A DNA stretch of 64,000 nt from Lateolabrax maculatus (taxonomy: Eukaryota > Chordata > Actinopteri > Acropomatiformes > Lateolabracidae): contig CM062213.1 of NCBI GenBank assembly GCA_031216445.1, positions 5,853,501-5,917,500 on the forward strand. The letters run 5' to 3'. This document shows positions 59,640-64,000 of the stretch, piece after piece. Position 1 is the first letter of the stretch; every line of letters begins with the position of its first letter. A program made the translations under genes and the position numbers. The notes beneath the pieces are model-generated. The model was given only the letters and a program-made list of their open reading frames with translations. It made no database searches and was not told the DNA's origin.

Positions 59640-59963
59640 TTAACACACTGTGCAGTCTATAAGGGTTAGAACTGTATTGTTTTGGCTCAGACCTCTTGGG
59701 TTAAAGTACTGACTTTCAGCTTTAATTCTGTGGTGTTTTCTTTCACATCTGATGAATCATAAAGAAATGCCTTTTTTATACATATTCCCCCAAGGATAAA
59801 AAAGGCTATGAGCCCTGCACTATTCACCCAGCATAGTAGATGTGAACACCCTCAAACACCTTTAAAGCTGAAAGTCAGCACTTCAACCTTGAAGTCATTG
59901 TTTCATTTCAAATCCAGCGTGTTGGAGTAAAGCCAAAACAATGAAAAACATGTCACTGTGTTA
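59640..59963. mobile_element. Fold-back MITE with long imperfect inverted arms
   Basis: ATTGTTTTGGCT (59676-59687) pairs with AGCCAAAACAAT (59931-59942). GTACTGACTTTCAGCTTTAA (about 59706) pairs with TTAAAGCTGAAAGTCAGCAC (59862-59881). CCTTTTTTAT near 59770 pairs with ATAAAAAAGG near 59798. Outer GTTAACACACTG and CACTGTGTTAAC extend the symmetry, so almost the whole 324 bp folds back. The motif GACTTTCAGCTTTAA with flanking words is familiar from teleost MITEs that I associate with Tc1/mariner-like elements, but the class is uncertain. Confidence 0.75.
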
Positions 59964-60169
59964 ACACTTACACACAGCACTATACTTGCCTTATACTGAT
60001 CCAAGAATAGCAACATATCTACTGTTAAGTTTATCACAGCAACACAGCTCACATAAATGAGGGGCCTTGTTTAGCTAGGGAACATGAATAGGCACCACAT
60101 ACCAGCAATATATCCTCGGCCTCCTGCTCGTCATCTCCCCACCCTCTCACTCATCTTTCACTTATGTCC

Positions 60170-60560
60170 ATGGAAATCAGTAGAAATCCTCTAAACTTAG
60201 GAGAGAATTTTAATGACATCTTTCACCAGAAAGCCTAATGGTAATGGTAAAGACGAGTCCCATGAAAGCAACAAATAAATCTAATTAGAGGGGAGATATG
60301 CTCATGCGCCTGTAGGCTGAGGATTAGCCAGCTGCTGTTATGCAATCCATACTTGTCAGAAACTACAATCTGACTCGTGTTGCCTGGGATATTGAGATGT
60401 GCATTAGCACGGAGGAGATTATCATCATGAAGGATGGCAAGCTGTTTCTCTCCTCCGTTCTCTCATTTAGTCACTTGTGCATTCAAATCTTCCACTTGAT
60501 AAATCACTTCTGTTGCATAAACAAGAGGTGTGTTGAGATGCTCTCCCAAAAAAGTTCTGA
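60170..60560. promoter_or_regulatory. Candidate conserved non-coding element
   Basis: Complex, repeat-free block with GAGAATTTTAATGACATC near 60203, AAATCTAATTAGAGG near 60276, GTTATGCAATCC near 60338 and TGATAAATCAC near 60497. A 74-codon frame spans the right part without splice support. Inferred enhancer. Confidence 0.42.
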
Positions 60561-60869
60561 ATGAGGCTTTTCACTTCGACATCTCATCACTGACACATCA
60601 ACATCTGTCACATTTGGATTATGTGTGCCTCTATGTGTTAACTATGCTGCTGGTGAAGTGACCCAGCTCCATAAAATGAAGGCGAGTCGGTGACAGTACA
60701 AACTTGTACTTAAGTTCATTAAAACACAGTTCTAAATACAGTAACTGTCAATTTTGCTTTTTCACCTTCTCACTTTCTGCAGGTGTTTCTGCCTCTGCAG
60801 CTGTAGAGTCTGGATCTGTGACTGCAGGCCGTCTACTGCCCCCATGTTCCTGCTCCACCCTCACTGCTG

Positions 60870-61182
60870 CAGTTATTATTATTAGTTTGATTATTATGTC
60901 TCTCCTCCTGCTTTTTCTCCCCCTCTCTCCTCCCCTTTTAACCTAACTCAGTCGAAGCAGATGGCCGCCCACCCAGAGCCCGGTTCTGCTCGAGGTTTCT
61001 ACCTGTTAAAAGGGAGTTTTTCCTCGCCACAGTCGCCAAGTGCTGCTCGTGGTGGGAGTTGTTGGGTCTCTGTAAATAATATTTTAAAGAGTATGGTCTG
61101 GACCTACTCTATGTCAAAAGTGTCTTGAGATAACTTTTGTTACGATTTGGCGATATACAAATAAAATTGACTTGACTTGACT
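60870..61182 (+). mobile_element. L2/Maui-like LINE 3' tail
   Basis: Contains GTCGAAGCAGATGGCCGCCC, CGGTTCTGCTCGAGGTTTC, GGGAGTTTTTCCTCGCCAC and GTGTCTTGAGATAACTTTTG, ends GATTTGGCGATATACAAATA then AAATTGACTTGACTTGA. This is a very common teleost 3' end with a short tandem tail, which I associate with L2-clade LINEs such as Maui. Only the 3' end is present, in plus orientation; no coding region survives. Confidence 0.78.
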
Positions 61183-61260
61183 ATAAAGACAGTTGCATGT
61201 GGTTGATCAGATTAAAGCTGCACTAATATATATATATATATTTTTTGTTTAATTTTTTTT

Positions 61261-61314
61261 GCTATGTGAAGCACATTGGGCTGCATGTTTGTATGAAAGG
61301 TGCTATTAAATAAA
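61261..61314 (+). mobile_element. Second LINE 3'-tail fragment
   Basis: GCTATGTGAAGCACATTGGG, CTGCATGTTTGTATGAAAGG and TGCTATTAAATAAA match the typical teleost tail 'gtgaagcactttgggctgca...gaaaggtgctatataaataaa'. It is a short fragment 78 bp downstream of the first tail and of a different subfamily. Confidence 0.6.
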
Positions 61315-62929
61315 CAGCTGCCTTGAGTTAATCAATAGTTTTATATTAACAATGGGTCATATGAGTATGTGTAAGGTGTTGCTCTTATACATAACTAAAA
61401 GGAGAGTGAATATTGGGCTTGCTGGACATGGACACGACTTATGTTGTTATGTATCTGCTGGATGTGTAAACAGGTGTGTGGATGTAAACATCACTTGTGT
61501 ACACTTACAGGTTTTCCCTTATTAACTTAGAAAGTGATATGTTGGTCATGTGTTTATAGCTTGTTTCTGCTGCCTGCAAGTGGCCAAAAAGTTTTAGGAA
61601 ACATTTAGTGCCTAACTTTCAGCATTTCTATTGATAAACAGGGTGGATTGTACTTTCATTCAAATTAAAATTATCATATTAAAATTAAATGAGATTTGAC
61701 GGACTTTATATTATACCTCAGTTCCGGACAACAAATCCAAATATTTATTCCGAAATGATTCACTGCAGTATCTATATTTCTGCAACTAGAATTCAGCCGT
61801 CATTATTACAAAAACAAAAATGCATCTATCTTCCAAAACAAGGCCATTTTACAAGCAAAGGTCTCATATCCTTGTATCCTGAACTGTTACCCATAACAAG
61901 GTTTACTCTCAGGCCAGCATTCACTTGGTATAAATATGTTTCAGGCGTTTTTTATATAGTGAATGTTAATGGTGAATATTGCATTTTGGGATGAAATAGT
62001 CCGATGGAAAGTGCATCTTAAAAGGTTTGGACTAAATTTTGCTTTTAGAGCATTTTTCAGCCTTACCAAGTTATAGCCATAACTGTTTCTTCTGTTATGG
62101 TGCAATGCTGAAAAGTAATAAAGGAGGGGAAAGCAATGGCAACTCAGTTAATACTCCCACAGCATTTTACTCAGGATAAAATATTGGAAGCTAAAACGGC
62201 ACCCCAGAGATGCATATACAAATAGCCTGTGAGGGAAGGTTTTTACTCTTTTTCTTTCCTTCTCAATTTCCTCCTTTAGTCTCCATTTCTCTTTCTCTCT
62301 TTTCCAACTCTCACGGTCTCCTGTGTCTTTCAATATCCTTCCATCCTTCATGACTGTAGCCTACAACTCACCCAGCATCCATAAGCTCTTGCGGTTCCTC
62401 TCTCTGTCTTAGAGCATTGTTAGGCATTGCTCTGTAAACATTCAGAAAGTGGAAACTTTCTGGTGAACATGGTCTTGGCAGTCAAGCATAGCAAAGCAAG
62501 AGCAAAATATCCTTCCTTTTCCCACAGTGGCGGTCTGCGCTGTCTCTTAGCTGACATGTTCAAATCAATAATTCACATCCAATGAGTGTGTGCATGTGTG
62601 TGTCTCTGCATGCATGTGATTGTTTTTGAGACCAGTATCTCGGTGCTCTGTGTGTCTGACAGATCGACATGTAGGTTTATCAGGCAGATCCATGGTCTGA
62701 TATCATTTTCACAGGCAATTAAAGTCAGCAGCAGGTGCTGGATCTCGGCTAATAAGGACTTACAAAGTCTGTACAAGTTAATTGACAGAAAAAAGAGGAG
62801 AAAAAAAAAGCTGTTAGTTCATCACAAGAAAAATGTCTGTGTGTTTCTGCAGGAGCATGATGGCTTGTGTTTATATATATATGTTCTTGTATGTATGTGT
62901 GAGCTGTGAGCCTGCCAGTGAACACACGC
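61315..62929. other. Anonymous DNA
   Basis: AT-rich with a pyrimidine tract at 62244-62345 and a TG patch at 62586-62602. A 101-codon frame at 61689-61994 has no supporting signals. Confidence 0.5.
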
Positions 62930-63340
62930 TTAGGTGTGTGACGAGGCCACGGGCATTAATATTCTCACACACAAACAGGTTTGCCACTGGCACTATTATC
63001 TTTGTAGAAAAACAAAATGAACACCACAATCCGTTTCCAAAATGGCCTCGGCACGGTGCAGCGGATAATCATATAATTTGCAGATTTAATTGGAAATATA
63101 AATCCCAATGCACACACCATTACGGGCAGCTTTGATATACACCTTGCCGATTGATGCATGATGACACCTCGCAAATGTGGAGGGTCACCCGTGTCACTTT
63201 TAAATATCACGGCACCCTGGGAAACCTGATTGGAGCGCCAACAACACATTTAAATAGCTGTCCCTGCATGTTGCTGAGCGAAATTACCTCTTCAACTGTC
63301 TCTTTCTGCTGCAGATTAGATTGGCTATATTTTTTTTTCT
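62930..63340. promoter_or_regulatory. Candidate conserved non-coding element, high quality texture
   Basis: About 400 bp of complex, GC-balanced, repeat-free sequence: GGGCATTAATATTCTC near 62951, AGATTTAATTGGAAATATAA near 63082, GCCGATTGATGCATGATG near 63147 and CACATTTAAATAGC near 63245. Frames on both strands are short and mutually overlapping. Among the most enhancer-like blocks in the window. Confidence 0.45.
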
Positions 63341-63399
63341 CTGGTCATTTTCTCCATTTGACAGAGCATGGCACGGCTCATGTTGTTGTTGCTGTTGTT

Positions 63400-63720
63400 T
63401 TTTTGCATTAAATTTCACTAATACAGCTGGCGTGCTGTATTCCGGCATTTCAGTCTTGTATTATATGGGGTGTGTGATAGCGCTATTATAGTATTATGAT
63501 ATTTCATCCGGCAGTGGGGGAGCCTGTACGGTGGTCCACCTGAAAAGGCTGCAGGCTCCCTGTACATCTCCATACAGTATTGCAGCAGAGTGTAATGCTT
63601 TATCAATAAACCACTGGACCGTTTGCTGTTTTCATAATGGAGTTGTGAAAGCACGCACTGGCTCCTAATTACCGAGGCAAACAGAGCTTGGCAGCAATTC
63701 CGAGGAAAACGTGGAGGAGA
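63400..63720. promoter_or_regulatory. Candidate conserved non-coding element
   Basis: Complex, repeat-free block with TTATCAATAAACCACTGG near 63600 and CTCCTAATTACCGAGGC near 63662. Adjacent to the block 62930-63340 and possibly part of the same element. Texture-based inference. Confidence 0.4.
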
Positions 63721-64000
63721 AAGGGGCAGCAGGGAGAGAAGAGGAAGGACATGAGAAGAAAAGACCTTAAAAGAACACAGTTTGCCAGTTCATCCCCAAC
63801 CCAAAGCTAATTATATCTGCTGAAGCAAGAGGAAGGTCTTGTTATGCCCAGTAGACCCACCTCAGAGCTGGTACCAAGATCCCTATCACTGCCTTATGTC
63901 TGCGGGTCTGAATAGTCCATTTCACATTTGCCCTCTAAACTTTTCCTTCTACACTTTAGTAAATTTAACTTAAGACATCATAAATGCAGGGCTACTGTAG
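63721..64000. other. Anonymous DNA to the right edge
   Basis: Purine-rich at 63715-63770, then ordinary sequence. Nothing recognised. Confidence 0.5.

Overview
This window looks like gene-poor nuclear DNA from a ray-finned fish, most likely a spiny-rayed (percomorph) teleost. The evidence is base composition, abundant (CA)n/(GT)n, (AT)n and homopolymer tracts, and interspersed repeats of teleost type: a fold-back element with TTAA ends, a hAT-type miniature element with CAGGGCCGGCC termini and 8-bp target duplications, an RTE-like tail ending in CTTGGCGGAGGTAA, and an L2/Maui-like LINE tail. There is no bacterial-style gene organisation, CRISPR array, phage or operon. I found no tRNA, rRNA or snRNA gene and no exon of a protein family I can name.

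The longest open frames (about 160 codons) are what I would roughly expect by chance in 64 kb at this composition, so length alone is no evidence of coding. A handful of short frames and exon-like segments have better local signals: strong splice sites, a good start context, or compatible phases. They are listed with low confidence: 10043-10126 (+, non-coding) competing with 10003-10182 (-), 14143-14203, 16588-16722, 19639-19697, 38142-38323, an 18-nt micro-exon-like segment at 40535-40552, 42719-42892, 44168-44384 and 50339-50495.

The dominant structure is alternation. Repeat-bearing or anonymous AT-rich stretches separate roughly twenty compact blocks of complex, repeat-free sequence rich in homeodomain (TAATTA/TAATTG), POU octamer (ATGCAAAT) and TCF/LEF-like words. 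That is the texture of conserved non-coding elements in the regulatory landscape, or giant intron, of a developmental gene. Strongest blocks: 4790-5270, 16370-17420, 22430-22830, 25020-25360, 26270-26860, 28555-28900, 36290-36620, 51030-51240, 60170-60560, 62930-63340 and 63400-63720. Conservation cannot be tested from one sequence, so these are predictions from composition.

Layout: 1-10 kb, regulatory-type blocks with a hAT element and a fold-back element; 10-20 kb, exon-like segments, a 0.5-kb element bounded by direct repeats, a decayed hAT-like element and the best regulatory block; 20-30 kb, several regulatory-type blocks, long GT repeats and a perfect hairpin; 30-36 kb, AT-rich and nearly featureless apart from repeats; 36-44 kb, more GC-rich, with a CpG-enriched patch and exon-like segments; 44-60 kb, mostly anonymous DNA with a 58-bp AT repeat, hairpins and old transposon copies; 60-64 kb, LINE tails and regulatory-type blocks to the right edge.
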